Source of the DNA: Sphingomonas sp. Root710 | GTDB lineage: Bacteria > Pseudomonadota > Alphaproteobacteria > Sphingomonadales > Sphingomonadaceae | Reading direction: 5' to 3' | Assembly (NCBI RefSeq): GCF_001429065.1 | Contig: NZ_LMIB01000001.1 | Location: 1,187,933 to 1,251,932 of the forward strand | Length of the DNA: 64,000 bases | Shown: in pieces, positions 24,204-32,956 of the stretch | Position numbering within the stretch: position 1 is the first letter of the stretch | Layout of the letters: the number at the start of each line of letters is the position of its first letter | The notes under the pieces: generated by a model | What the model saw: only the letters and a program-made list of their open reading frames with translations | Told to the model about the DNA's origin: nothing | Databases searched by the model: none | Made by a program: the position numbers and the translations under genes

Positions 24204-24752
24204 TCAGAATAGCGGTTCCGCCGACAGGTCGATCAGCGGCCAGTTGGCGTCCTTGTCCGAAATCGTCGAAACCGGCAGCGGCCAGCTGATGTCGAGCAGC
24301 GGATCGCTGTAGCGCACCCCGCCCTCCGCCTCCGGCGTATAGGGGGCCGTCACCAGATAGCTGACCTCGATATCGCCGACGAGCGTCTGGAAGCTGTGCG
24401 CAAAACCCGGCGGGACATAGAGCTGGCGGCGATTTTCCGCCGAAAGCTCGAAGCCTTCATGCTTCAGATAGGTCGGCGAACCGCTGCGCATGTCGACGAT
24501 CACGTCCAGGATCGCGCCGCGCACACAGCGGACCAGCTTCGCCTCGGTATAGGGCGGCCGCTGATAATGCATGCCACGGATCGTCCCGGCCTCGGCGGAG
24601 ACCGACATATTCTGCTGGACGAAGTTGGTGAGCAGGCCGTGCTCGGCGAACTCCTTGCTGCACATCGTGCGCGCAAAGGTGCCGCGCGCATCGCCAAAGG
24701 GCTGAAGGTCTATCAGCCAGGCATCCTTGAGCGTGGTTTCGTGAAAGATCAT
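24204..24752 (-). CDS. NDP-4-keto-sugar 3,5-epimerase (RfbC-like)
   Basis: The 182-residue protein is a cupin-fold epimerase of the dTDP-4-dehydrorhamnose 3,5-epimerase family. Landmarks are DARGTFART at 21-29, QQNMSVS, the catalytic-His motif IRGMHYQRPP near 58-67, KLVRCVRGAILDVIVD and VPPGFAHSFQTL. It is the last gene of a four-gene minus-strand unit with an SDR, rfbF and an SAF-domain oxidoreductase; the gap to the preceding gene is nine bases. Because the unit contains a CDP-glucose synthase and no dTDP-sugar genes, its substrate is more likely a CDP-linked keto sugar than dTDP-4-keto-6-deoxyglucose. For this reason I do not assign the symbol rfbC. Confidence 0.85.
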   Translation of the reverse strand: MIFHETTLKDAWLIDLQPFGDARGTFARTMCSKEFAEHGLLTNFVQQNMSVSAEAGTIRGMHYQRPPYTEAKLVRCVRGAILDVIVDMRSGSPTYLKHEGFELSAENRRQLYVPPGFAHSFQTLVGDIEVSYLVTAPYTPEAEGGVRYSDPLLDISWPLPVSTISDKDANWPLIDLSAEPLF

Positions 24753-24761
24753 GGAGCGTCC

Positions 24762-26087
24762 TCATGCCGCCTGAAGCTGGTTGCTGAAAAATTGCCGTTG
24801 CTCGGCGTAGAGACGATCGATCAGCCGTCCCGGCGGAACCGCCACATCGTCCCAGCCGATCGGCTGATCCTCCGCGACCGGCCGTACCAGCGTACAGCCG
24901 AGGGCGAGGCCGAGCGGCAGAAGCCCGTCTCGCTCGATCACATCGCTATTCTCGGCGACGCCATAGGCCTCATAGCCGCCGAGTTCGCCGATCAGCTCGC
25001 CGGGCTGGAGCGGCTTCTTGGCCATCGCGATAACCCCGACCCGCGGCGCTCCGGCGGGCGCCAGCACCGCGTCACCGAACAGCGCAGCGCGCGCAATCGA
25101 TGTCGGCACTTCGAAATGGCAGAGATGATAGGGCGTCGAGAAGCAATAATAAGGCCCAGCGCCGAGCTTGTAGAGATTGAGGAAATGCTGCTGGCGCGGG
25201 TCGTCATGCGTGCCCAGCACGAAGACTCCGGGCCCCGGCCGCGCGCCGACGACATAGTCGACCAGGCCCGTCGCCGCGCCATCGAGCGCATCGGCAAAGG
25301 CCGAGACGGTCTCCTCCAGCGGGACCAGGGGGGACGTGGGGTCCCCGCCGGAGAAGTCTGGTCCAATCATCCCGCGGCGCGCGACAGCAAAGCCGGTGCC
25401 GTTGGCGACGATCGCCTGTTCATAGGAAATCTTGGTGCCGTCGGCGAAGGAGGCGACCATCGCCGCCTTCTGCCCCCATTTCTCGGCAAAGGCCTGCTGG
25501 GTCGTCGGGTTGCGCTTGGGATCATGCAACCCCTTGATATTCCCACACAGCACCGGCTTGACGCCCAGCCCGGCGACGAAGCGGAAAAGGTTCATCTGCA
25601 CGCCCGGCTGATCGCCGTCAGAGAAGCTGTAGATCACCCCGGCGGCGTCAGCCTTGGCCTTCAGGATTGGGCCGACCGTTCCATCCACCTCCGCGTTCAT
25701 CTGCACGACATGCTTGCCGGCGCGGATCGCGGCGACGATCACCGTCGCGGCATAGTCGATCGACCCGGTCACCTCGACGACGACGTCGACGCCGTCTGCC
25801 TCGGCAAGGCCGACCGCGTCCTCGGTCACCGCTGGAACGCCCGCGGCGATCGCCGCCTCGATCGCGAGACGCGAATCGCACGGGCGCGGAACGAGGCCGA
25901 GCATCTCGAACGCCGCCTTTGCCGGGGCGATGTTACGATTGGCCAACGCCACCACCGTCATACCCGGCGTCGCGGTGACGACCTGCCGGACGACCGCGGC
26001 GCCCTGGAAGCCCGCGCCGACGATACCGACGCGGATCGGGCGTCCTTCCTCGGCGCGGCGGCGCAAGGCCGTATCGACTATGATCAT
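24762..26087 (-). CDS. SAF-domain NAD(P)-dependent oxidoreductase (homoserine-dehydrogenase-like)
   Basis: The 441-residue protein has an N-terminal Rossmann fold (RVGIVGAGFQGAAVVRQV) like homoserine dehydrogenase, a central catalytic region with VVVEVTGSID, VVQMNAEVD and NIKGLHDPKRNPT, and a C-terminal SAF-like domain (about 350-420) recognised by the KKPLQPGELIGELGGYEAYG pattern. This protein class is often found in glycan biosynthesis loci together with rfbF and SDR genes, and its reaction is not generally established. It is third in the minus-strand CDP-sugar unit, 33 bases after rfbF and nine before the epimerase. True threonine-pathway homoserine dehydrogenase is unlikely given this domain set. 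Confidence 0.78.
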   Translation of the reverse strand: MIIVDTALRRRAEEGRPIRVGIVGAGFQGAAVVRQVVTATPGMTVVALANRNIAPAKAAFEMLGLVPRPCDSRLAIEAAIAAGVPAVTEDAVGLAEADGVDVVVEVTGSIDYAATVIVAAIRAGKHVVQMNAEVDGTVGPILKAKADAAGVIYSFSDGDQPGVQMNLFRFVAGLGVKPVLCGNIKGLHDPKRNPTTQQAFAEKWGQKAAMVASFADGTKISYEQAIVANGTGFAVARRGMIGPDFSGGDPTSPLVPLEETVSAFADALDGAATGLVDYVVGARPGPGVFVLGTHDDPRQQHFLNLYKLGAGPYYCFSTPYHLCHFEVPTSIARAALFGDAVLAPAGAPRVGVIAMAKKPLQPGELIGELGGYEAYGVAENSDVIERDGLLPLGLALGCTLVRPVAEDQPIGWDDVAVPPGRLIDRLYAEQRQFFSNQLQAA

Positions 26088-26120
26088 ATTCGCCTGTTCT
26101 CCCTGAACCCGGGCGGTACG

Positions 26121-26900
26121 TTATTCCCAGACCTTCCACGGGGCGTCGCCCTTCGCCCACAAATCCTCGAGCAGATGCTTGTCACGCAGCGAGTCCATGC
26201 TCTGCCAGAAGCCGTCATGGTGATAGCTGGCCAGCTTGCCGTGCGCGATCAGCCGGTCCATCGGCTCGGCCTCCAGCGTGGTCTGGTCGCCGTCGATCAG
26301 GTCCAGCATCTCCGGTTCGCACACGAAGAAGCCGCCATTGATGAGACCGCCGTCCGCCGCGCCCTTTTCGCGGAAGCCGTGGACCAGCTTGCGGTCGTCG
26401 CTGAGCCGCAGGGCGCCGTAGCGCCCCGGCTGGGTGACCGCTGTCAGTGTGCACCAGGCTTCGGTCGCTTCATGCGTCGCGACCAGCGCCGGGATATCGA
26501 CATTGCTCACGCCGTCCCCATAGGTCAGACCGAAACGCCCGCCTTCGAGCAAGTGCCGGGCGCGGCGCAAGCGCCCACCGGTCAGCGTATCGATCCCAGT
26601 GTCGACCACCGTTACCCGCCAGTCCTCGCCCACCGCCTCGAGCCAGTCCACCGCGCCCGATTTGAGGTCGATCGTGAAGTCGCAGGCGCGGCTGCGATAG
26701 CTGAGGAAATAATCGCGGATGAAGTCGACCTTGTAGCCGCCGATCACCACGAAATCCTTATAACCGTGATAGGCGTACATCTTCATGATGTGCCACATGA
26801 TCGGACGGCCGCCGATCTCGACCATCGGCTTTGGCCGTACGGTGGTTTCTTCGCTCAAACGGGTACCGAACCCGCCGGCGAGCAGGGCAATCTTGCGCAT
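26121..26900 (-). CDS. rfbF: Glucose-1-phosphate cytidylyltransferase
   Basis: The 259-residue enzyme starts KIALLAGGFGTRLSEET, the nucleotidyltransferase loop in the form specific to RfbF, followed by RPKPMVEIGGRPIMWHIMKMY. FGLTYGDGVSNVD carries the metal-binding Asp, and the end with FWQSMDSLRDKHLLEDLW is typical. It makes CDP-glucose from CTP and glucose-1-phosphate. The ATG at 26900 has a GGAGGG ribosome site; longer upstream frames overlap the SDR gene. It lies 11 bases after the SDR gene. Its usual partner, CDP-glucose 4,6-dehydratase, has no close match here unless the neighbouring SDR does that job. Confidence 0.95.
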   Translation of the reverse strand: MRKIALLAGGFGTRLSEETTVRPKPMVEIGGRPIMWHIMKMYAYHGYKDFVVIGGYKVDFIRDYFLSYRSRACDFTIDLKSGAVDWLEAVGEDWRVTVVDTGIDTLTGGRLRRARHLLEGGRFGLTYGDGVSNVDIPALVATHEATEAWCTLTAVTQPGRYGALRLSDDRKLVHGFREKGAADGGLINGGFFVCEPEMLDLIDGDQTTLEAEPMDRLIAHGKLASYHHDGFWQSMDSLRDKHLLEDLWAKGDAPWKVWE

Positions 26901-26911
26901 GATCCCTCCGC

Positions 26912-27982
26912 TCAGGCCGCGATGGCGGCGGTGTCGGAAGGACGCAGCCAGCGCAGACTCTCGGAGAGCCGCCCGCTGGCGATATGGTCCTGCAATATTC
27001 GCAGGCGGATCAGCGGAGATGCCCGGAAGTCGCGGTCCGCGAATCCCATGGCGCTCAGCCCGGCAACCAGTTCTGCGATCGACTGGTCGAGCGTGATGCA
27101 CGGCAGATGATGGGGGGCCAGCGCCGCGAATTTGCTGAAGTCGACCTGATAGGACCGACTGTCGGCAGGCGCCTCGGTGTTGATGTTCACCGTCGTTCCC
27201 GGCACCGCCGCCGCCACCGCATTGGCGAGATCGCGAACCTGGTAGTTGGCGCTGTCGATCCCCGCATTGACGACCAGAAAGCGGCCGCCATTGCTGGCCG
27301 GGCGCGTCGCCGCCCAGTCGATCGCGCGGGCCATGTCCTGCGTGTCGATCAGCGGCCGCCAAGGGGTGCCGTCGCTGAGTACGGTGATCTCGCCTGCGGC
27401 CAGGGCGCCTGCGACGAAATCGTTGAGCACGAGATCGAGGCGAAGCCGGTCCGACATGCCGCACGCGGTGGCGAAGCGCAGGCAGGTGACGACCATATCG
27501 CCATCGAGTCGCTCGAGCTCGGCCTCGGTGCCGATCTTGGACGAGGCATAGTCGGTCACCGGATTGAGCGGATCGCCCTCGCGGCGCGGGCCGCCCTCGG
27601 CGACGCCATAGACGCTGCAGCTCGACGCGAAGACGAAGTTGCGGACGCCCGCCGCGCTGGCCATCCGGCCGATCCGAACCGACGTATCCTGGTTGATGGC
27701 GCGCGTGACCGCTGCGAACCGGCTGCCCATAGGGTCATTCGACACCGCCGCCAGGTGGACGACCGCATCGTAACCCTTCAGAGCATTTTCATCGAGCTCA
27801 CGGACATCGCCGAAAAATTGCCGGTCGAGCAGCAGCTCGGGCAGGCGGACCGCACCGGTGAGGCAATGGGCGAAATAGCCATTGTCGAAGCCGTCGATGA
27901 TTGCGCCGGGGTAAATCTCGCGAAAGCGCCGAACGACGGCAGGGCCGACATAGCCCATGTTGCCGGTGACGAGGATCCGCAT
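26912..27982 (-). CDS. NAD-dependent sugar epimerase/dehydratase (extended SDR)
   Basis: The 356-residue protein has the NAD-binding loop TGNMGYVG at the N-terminus, a VVHLAAVSNDP segment, the catalytic SSCSVYG and YASSK (the Y-x-x-x-K pair) and PLIDTQDMARAID. It is an extended short-chain dehydrogenase acting on a nucleotide sugar. The glycine loop reads TGNMGYVG rather than TGHTGFKG, so it does not look like classical CDP-glucose 4,6-dehydratase. The ATG at 27982 has AGGA at proper distance; the ATG six bases upstream sits directly on that site and is less likely. It is the first gene of the CDP-sugar unit. Confidence 0.85.
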   Translation of the reverse strand: MRILVTGNMGYVGPAVVRRFREIYPGAIIDGFDNGYFAHCLTGAVRLPELLLDRQFFGDVRELDENALKGYDAVVHLAAVSNDPMGSRFAAVTRAINQDTSVRIGRMASAAGVRNFVFASSCSVYGVAEGGPRREGDPLNPVTDYASSKIGTEAELERLDGDMVVTCLRFATACGMSDRLRLDLVLNDFVAGALAAGEITVLSDGTPWRPLIDTQDMARAIDWAATRPASNGGRFLVVNAGIDSANYQVRDLANAVAAAVPGTTVNINTEAPADSRSYQVDFSKFAALAPHHLPCITLDQSIAELVAGLSAMGFADRDFRASPLIRLRILQDHIASGRLSESLRWLRPSDTAAIAA

Positions 27983-28562
27983 GCACATTCCTTTCCAGAT
28001 ATGTCACGGCCAGGACCAGCAGGCCCCGGCACGCCCCCCGCGCACCAGTAGAAGCCAGCCCGGATTCGGCCCCACACCGAAAACCGCGCCAGCAAACCCC
28101 GTGTAATTCAGGTTAAGACAAACCTTGGATCGGACTTGTAACGGCTAAATAGGAACATGATCTGTTCGTTGCGTCAACCGTTTTTGTGCAATGCAACCGG
28201 TTGACATATCGCACGCGAACAATCAGCATGAAGAAGAGATATTCGATACGATATCGAAATAAATCTCCTTCTTGTCGTTTTGGGAGAAATAATTGGGGGT
28301 GGTGCCGGATAAGCCGGAGTATCACCGCGATGTTGCTTTATTTTACGGAATTTCTGCTATCGTGTTTCGCGTCGAAGCGTGCGCTTTTCAAGTCGTCACG
28401 AACGGAACGCACGGCTAACCGGCTCGCGCCGCTATCCGTCCCAGCCTTGTTTTTCAGGCGCTTTGGCGCGGACGTCTCGGATCGCCGCATGTGGCAGACG
28501 GCTTCTGGCGAACCGCACGAGGGAACACGTAGGCGCTTCGGGAATTGGAGGCGGCTTCTGAC
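27983..28562. other. Divergent intergenic region with an inverted repeat
   Basis: This 580-base gap lies between divergent genes and becomes AT-rich between about 28130 and 28350. It contains GTCAACCG (28173-28180) and its complement CGGTTGAC (28198-28205), an eight-base inverted repeat spaced by 17 bases, possibly an operator. A TTGACA at 28201-28206 overlaps the second arm. Short open frames here have no ribosome site or family signs, and I call no gene. Confidence 0.4.
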
Positions 28563-29369
28563 ATGATCATCGAAACCGACCACCACGCCGATGCCCCGCT
28601 GGCCGCCGCATCGCGCAAGCCGTCGGCCCAGCCCCGGCTGGCCGACGTCCGGCGGGATATGGCCGCGATCTTCGGCGAGAATGCGATTACGGGCCACGCC
28701 GGGCCGCAGCGCACAAGGCCGCTCCGGAAAGCGGAACCCCCGCCACTGCCCCCGGCGCGCCGGAACCTGAAGCCCGCCCCGCTCCTCGCCGCCGGGCTTG
28801 CCGGGCTGATAGTCGGCATGGCCGCGATCGGGACGCCTCGGCTCATCGGCCATGCTGCGCCGGACACGTCGGCGACAGCGCCCGCTACGACCGTTGCCGC
28901 GAGCCCCTTCGAAGATGCAACGCCGCCCGCTGCGGCAGCGCCCGCTGCGGCGGCGCCCTCGGCTGAGCAGGCAGCTCCCTCCCCCACCACTTTGACACCG
29001 GTCAAGCGGCCCGACCCGGTTCGCCTTGCCAAAGTGGACAGGCCGGAGGAGCCCGCGAAACCGCCCGAGAAACGCATGGTGTCTGCGGAACCCGCGTCGC
29101 TCGGCGCCCAGTGCGAGGGCGACCGGCTGGAACGTCACTGGTGCCTGCGCCACGATATATTGAAGGCGGATCGGATGCTGCGTCTGGCCTATGCCAATGC
29201 GATCCGTGAGGGCGTCGAGCGGCGCTTCCTCGTCGCGCATCAGCGCCGCTGGACCCAATTGCGCGACCGCGCCTCGAGTGACCCTGACGGGGTCGTCGCC
29301 GGCTATCGCGAACTCGCGGAGGACCTCGAGCGGCTTTCGGTCAATGGCCGGCGGCGGGACCGGATATGA
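28563..29369 (+). CDS. Membrane-anchored protein with C-terminal LprI-like domain
   Basis: The 268-residue product has a cytosolic N-terminus of about 70 residues, one membrane helix (about 72-92, LLAAGLAGLIVGMAAIG), a long Ala/Pro-rich linker and a C-terminal domain of about 80 residues with two cysteines (QCEGD...HWCLRHD), then DRMLRLAYANAIREGV and HQRRWTQLRDRA. This pattern matches the LprI-type domain known from lysozyme-inhibitor-like proteins. The ATG at 28563 has a GGAGG site; a TTG 18 bases upstream is the alternative start. The gene overlaps the phosphatase gene by an ATGA, so the pair is translationally coupled. The role is unknown. Confidence 0.65.
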   Translation: MIIETDHHADAPLAAASRKPSAQPRLADVRRDMAAIFGENAITGHAGPQRTRPLRKAEPPPLPPARRNLKPAPLLAAGLAGLIVGMAAIGTPRLIGHAAPDTSATAPATTVAASPFEDATPPAAAAPAAAAPSAEQAAPSPTTLTPVKRPDPVRLAKVDRPEEPAKPPEKRMVSAEPASLGAQCEGDRLERHWCLRHDILKADRMLRLAYANAIREGVERRFLVAHQRRWTQLRDRASSDPDGVVAGYRELAEDLERLSVNGRRRDRI

Positions 29370-30160
29370 CGAGCGCCGTCCTAACCGCCCCAGAACCGGC
29401 CAGTCGGCCGCGTCCGGGCGATGTCGAAGGCCAGCTCGTCTATGCGATCGGCGATGTTCATGGCTGTTACGACCTGTTCCGCGACCTGCTGGCCAGGATT
29501 GCCGCCGACGCCGCCGCGAGCGCGCAGGGGCGACGGCCGATCATCATCCAGCTGGGTGACCTGATCGACCGGGGCCCGCAATCGGCGCAGGTCGTCGAGG
29601 CCGCGGCGTGGCTCCAGCGGCGCGGCGACATCGAGTTCCAGCAGCTCATGGGCAATCATGAGCGGGCCATGCTCGATTTCCTGGAACAGCCCGGGCCTCA
29701 CGACTGGCTGATGTTCGGCGGCGATGCGACCCTGCGATCCTATGGCGTCGAACCGCCGGAGACCGGCGCGCCGCCGACCCGCTTCGTCGAAGCGCGCGAT
29801 GCGATGCTCGAGCAGATGCCCGCATCGCACCTTCATTGCCTCGAGCATGCCGAGTCCATGCTTGTGCTGGGCGATTATGCCTTCGTCCACGCCGGCATTC
29901 GGCCGGGAACACCGCTGGCCGAGCAAGGCGATGACGCGTTGCTGTGGATAGGCGGGGAATTTACCGCATCGAACGCGCGCTTCGAGAAGATCATCGTTCA
30001 TGGCCACACGATCGAAGAGCAAGCATGCATCCGTCCGAACCGTATCGGTATCGATACCGGCGCCTACCGATCAGGAATTCTGACGGCGATCAGGATCGAG
30101 GATGGCGATGTGCGTTTGATTCAGACCGGTGAGGAGCGCGGCGATGTCACGCGCGTGTAA
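29366..30160 (+). CDS. Metallophosphoesterase, bacterial PPP-family protein phosphatase
   Basis: The 264-residue enzyme shows the PPP metal and catalytic motifs in order: GDVHGCYDLF, GDLIDRGPQS, GNHERAMLDF, FVHAGIRPG and VHGHTI. They coordinate two metal ions and give serine/threonine or diadenosine-polyphosphate phosphatase activity in relatives. The protein is cytosolic, with no signal peptide. The start overlaps the stop of the LprI-domain gene (ATGA). In Sphingomonas such genes are often labelled serine/threonine phosphatase; the true substrate is not visible. It might counter protein kinases that control polysaccharide synthesis, but that is speculation. Confidence 0.9.
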   Translation: MTSAVLTAPEPASRPRPGDVEGQLVYAIGDVHGCYDLFRDLLARIAADAAASAQGRRPIIIQLGDLIDRGPQSAQVVEAAAWLQRRGDIEFQQLMGNHERAMLDFLEQPGPHDWLMFGGDATLRSYGVEPPETGAPPTRFVEARDAMLEQMPASHLHCLEHAESMLVLGDYAFVHAGIRPGTPLAEQGDDALLWIGGEFTASNARFEKIIVHGHTIEEQACIRPNRIGIDTGAYRSGILTAIRIEDGDVRLIQTGEERGDVTRV

Positions 30161-30161
30161 C

Positions 30162-30488
30162 TCAGCGGAATATATAGCGGGCGATCATCCATCCGCCGCC
30201 AAGAATGACGGCCCAAGAACCGATGGCAAGCGACACGGCTACGGCAGCACGCACAGCACCGGGGAACCGATACTCATTGTCGGTTATAGTGATGGGCTGC
30301 TCCATCCGCTTACGCAGATATGCGCGCAGGCTACGAGCCGGAGATACCGCTGGGCGGACAGACAAGAAGGCAGCGCTGAGCGGTTTGCCATGGGCGTCCT
30401 CTCCGGTCTCCGTTCCTATCTTATCTGGCGCGCTTTCCACGCCAACTGGTGTAAAGCTATCATCCGTCGCGAGCAAGCCACGATTCAC
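30162..30488 (-). CDS. Small hypothetical protein with one C-terminal membrane segment
   Basis: The 108-residue product has a hydrophilic N-terminus, a basic stretch RAYLRKRMEQP near residue 54-64, and one hydrophobic segment (about 78-105) ending in ARYIFR. Its stop lies one base from the convergent phosphatase stop. There are no family motifs I recognise. Coding is plausible from length and layout, but the gene could be shorter than shown. The 206 bases upstream hold no other gene. Confidence 0.45.
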   Translation of the reverse strand: MNRGLLATDDSFTPVGVESAPDKIGTETGEDAHGKPLSAAFLSVRPAVSPARSLRAYLRKRMEQPITITDNEYRFPGAVRAAVAVSLAIGSWAVILGGGWMIARYIFR

Positions 30489-30694
30489 CTTGTGTTAATA
30501 CTGAATAGCTTTGCTTTGACGCTCCAGAGCGCCGCGATATTTTTGAGACGACTGCTTGTATCCGCAGGACGGAACGACTTGAATCGTCATGGAATTCCTG
30601 CTGATCGCTGGTCATCCTCGCTCGCGCATGCCCGCTTCGCCAGATTGAAGCCCGGCCTTCCCGCAGCGGAGATGATCTTGCCAAGTGTTCCAGC

Positions 30695-32956
30695 ATGACC
30701 CAGCCAGCGGATCGCCCCCTGGTCAGCGTGATCGTGGCCTGCTTCAACGCAGCGGCCTATCTCCGCGCCGCGGTGAGTTCGGCGCTCGACCAGTCGTTGC
30801 GCGAGATCGAGGTGATCATCGTCGATGACGGCTCGACCGATGGAAGCCAGGCGATCGCAAAGGAACTCGCCGCCACCGACCACCGCGTCCGCCTGTACCG
30901 GATGGACAGCAACGGCGGTCCCGCCGCTGCGCGCAACCGCGGTTTCGACCTGGCGCAGGGCCGGTTCGTCGCGATCCTCGACAGCGACGATCTCTATCAT
31001 CCCGAGCGGCTCAAGCGGCTGGTGGCGGTCTGCGATGCGGTCGAAGCCGACATGATCGCCGACGATCTCATCATCTTCGACGACGCGGACCAAACGCCTC
31101 CCACGGGCTTTTTCGCAGCACCGCGATCGAAACGCGGAGACTGGGTATCGCTCGCAGGCTATTTCCGCGAAAGCGTCCTTTATGGAAGAGCGCCCAACCT
31201 CGGCTTCCTCAAGCCGCTGATCCGGCTCGACCTGATCCGGGACCATGGCATTCGCTATGACGAGCGCCTGCGGATCGCCGAGGATGACGATCTGATCATC
31301 CAGCTGCTGCGCGCCGGGGCGCGCTACCGTACCGTCGCCGAGGCCGGTTATTTCTATCGCAAGCATGGCGCGTCGATCTCGCACCGGCTGTCGCTCGCCA
31401 ATATCGAGGCGATGGTGCTGGCGGGCGAACGACTGGCCGCCGATCTGCGCGGTGCGCCTGCCGACGTCCGCCGCGCTCTCGCACGCCGCAACCGGGCGCT
31501 ACGCAACAGCCGGGACTTCACCCTGACGATCGAAGCCTTGAAGACCCGCCGCCTGGCGGGGGCGGCGGCGACCGCGATCCGCCATCCGGGACTGCTTCCC
31601 CTATTCCGGATGCCGGTCGCAGCGAAGCTCAGGAGCCTGTTGAACCGGAAGGCCGACGAAGCTCCGCCGCGCTCGGCGCCGGCAGCCTGCTTCATCAGCA
31701 ACCAGCGGATCGCAGGCGCGACCAATGGCAGTTCGGCCTATCTGATCGATCTGGCGCGCGCGGCGCGCACGGCGGGCTACGCGCCGCACCTGGTCCAGCC
31801 TTCTCCGGCGCTGTTTGGGCGGACGCCCTTCTTCCGCCTGCGCCCCGAGATGCAGGTCTTTGCCTCGCACCACCTGCGTGGCGGCTGGCGGATCGGCGCG
31901 TGGATGATCGCGCGCGATCCGCATGTCTGGGCAAATGCAACGATCGGCATAGTGCGGCGGACGGCGCGCCGGTTCGGCATCGACGCGCTCTGGACAATCG
32001 ACCGCCCCGCCCCCTATGCGGTCACCGCTCCCTGGACCAAGGCCGATCAGCTTTTTGTCACCGCCCATGCGCGCCCCAAGGCCGATATCATGATCGCCGA
32101 TTATATGTTCCTGGCGCGCGCCTTTCCCTATGCCGCGCGGCCCGACGCCGCGACCGCGATCGTGATGCACGACCTGTTCCACGCCCGCTCCGACGGCTTC
32201 GCCGCCACCGGCGACCGCGACAGCGTGGCGGGGATCAGCCGCGACAGCGAATTGGCGCTGCTCGGCAGGGCCGATGCCGTCATCGCGATCCAGGCCGCCG
32301 AAGCGGGTTTCGTGCGGCGGGCCCTGCCGCACAGCGCGGTCGTACTGGCTCCGATGGCTGCGCACCCCGTAGAAGCGGCGCAACCCGGCCTTTCCGATCG
32401 CCTGTTGTTCGTCGGCAGCAACACCGCGCCCAATGTCCATGGCCTGCGCTGGTTCATCGAGACTGTCTGGCCCGATCTGCACGCGGCGCGTCCCGGCGTG
32501 GTGCTCGATGTCGCGGGCGCGGTCGCCGCGGCCTTTCCGGCGGGCGGGCCCGAAGGCGTCGTCTTTCACGGCCTGGTCGACGATCTCGCGCCCTTCTACG
32601 CGCGCGCCGGGGTGGTCATTTCACCGCTGCTCCACGGCTCGGGGCTGAAGATCAAGCTGATCGAGGCGCTGGCCCGCGGCAAGGCGACCGTCGCGACGGC
32701 AGTGACACTGCAAGGGGTCGAGGAAACCGCCGGTCCGGCGGTCGCCCGCGCCGACGACTCCCCGGCTTTCCTAGCGGCGATCCTGCAGCTTATCGACTCC
32801 GACGAAGCGCGCGGCGCGCTTGCGGAGCGCGCCCTGACCACCGCCCGGGTGCATTTTTCACCCGATGCATGCTATCAATCATTTCGGGAATGGCTCGCCG
32901 GAACATCTGCGGCGCGACCACCCCACAGCAACGAGGAAGCAAGATTATGCGCCTGA
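30695..32956 (+). CDS. Two-domain glycosyltransferase (GT2 fused to GT4)
   Basis: The 753-residue protein joins two transferases. Residues 1-260 are a family 2 GT-A domain: VSVIVACFNAAAYLR, VIIVDDGSTDGS, GPAAARNRGFD and the metal-binding DSDD, then an EDDD acid cluster. Residues about 325-735 look like a GT-B family 4 domain: N-terminal half with ISNQRIAGATNGSSAYL, C-terminal half with LLFVGSNTAPNVHGLRWF and PLLHGSGLKIKLIEALARGKATVAT containing the donor-binding acid region. It would add two sugars, or one sugar twice, to the repeat unit. The stop overlaps the UDP-glucose dehydrogenase start by ten bases, so the two genes are co-translated and glucuronic acid may be one donor. Confidence 0.85.
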   Translation: MTQPADRPLVSVIVACFNAAAYLRAAVSSALDQSLREIEVIIVDDGSTDGSQAIAKELAATDHRVRLYRMDSNGGPAAARNRGFDLAQGRFVAILDSDDLYHPERLKRLVAVCDAVEADMIADDLIIFDDADQTPPTGFFAAPRSKRGDWVSLAGYFRESVLYGRAPNLGFLKPLIRLDLIRDHGIRYDERLRIAEDDDLIIQLLRAGARYRTVAEAGYFYRKHGASISHRLSLANIEAMVLAGERLAADLRGAPADVRRALARRNRALRNSRDFTLTIEALKTRRLAGAAATAIRHPGLLPLFRMPVAAKLRSLLNRKADEAPPRSAPAACFISNQRIAGATNGSSAYLIDLARAARTAGYAPHLVQPSPALFGRTPFFRLRPEMQVFASHHLRGGWRIGAWMIARDPHVWANATIGIVRRTARRFGIDALWTIDRPAPYAVTAPWTKADQLFVTAHARPKADIMIADYMFLARAFPYAARPDAATAIVMHDLFHARSDGFAATGDRDSVAGISRDSELALLGRADAVIAIQAAEAGFVRRALPHSAVVLAPMAAHPVEAAQPGLSDRLLFVGSNTAPNVHGLRWFIETVWPDLHAARPGVVLDVAGAVAAAFPAGGPEGVVFHGLVDDLAPFYARAGVVISPLLHGSGLKIKLIEALARGKATVATAVTLQGVEETAGPAVARADDSPAFLAAILQLIDSDEARGALAERALTTARVHFSPDACYQSFREWLAGTSAARPPHSNEEARLCA

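Noticed and set aside
24396-27110. Plus-strand open frame of 904 codons across three CDP-sugar genes
   Set aside because: It runs antisense to three well-recognised enzyme genes and its product is low-complexity Arg/Asp/His-rich sequence; this is a GC-rich shadow frame.
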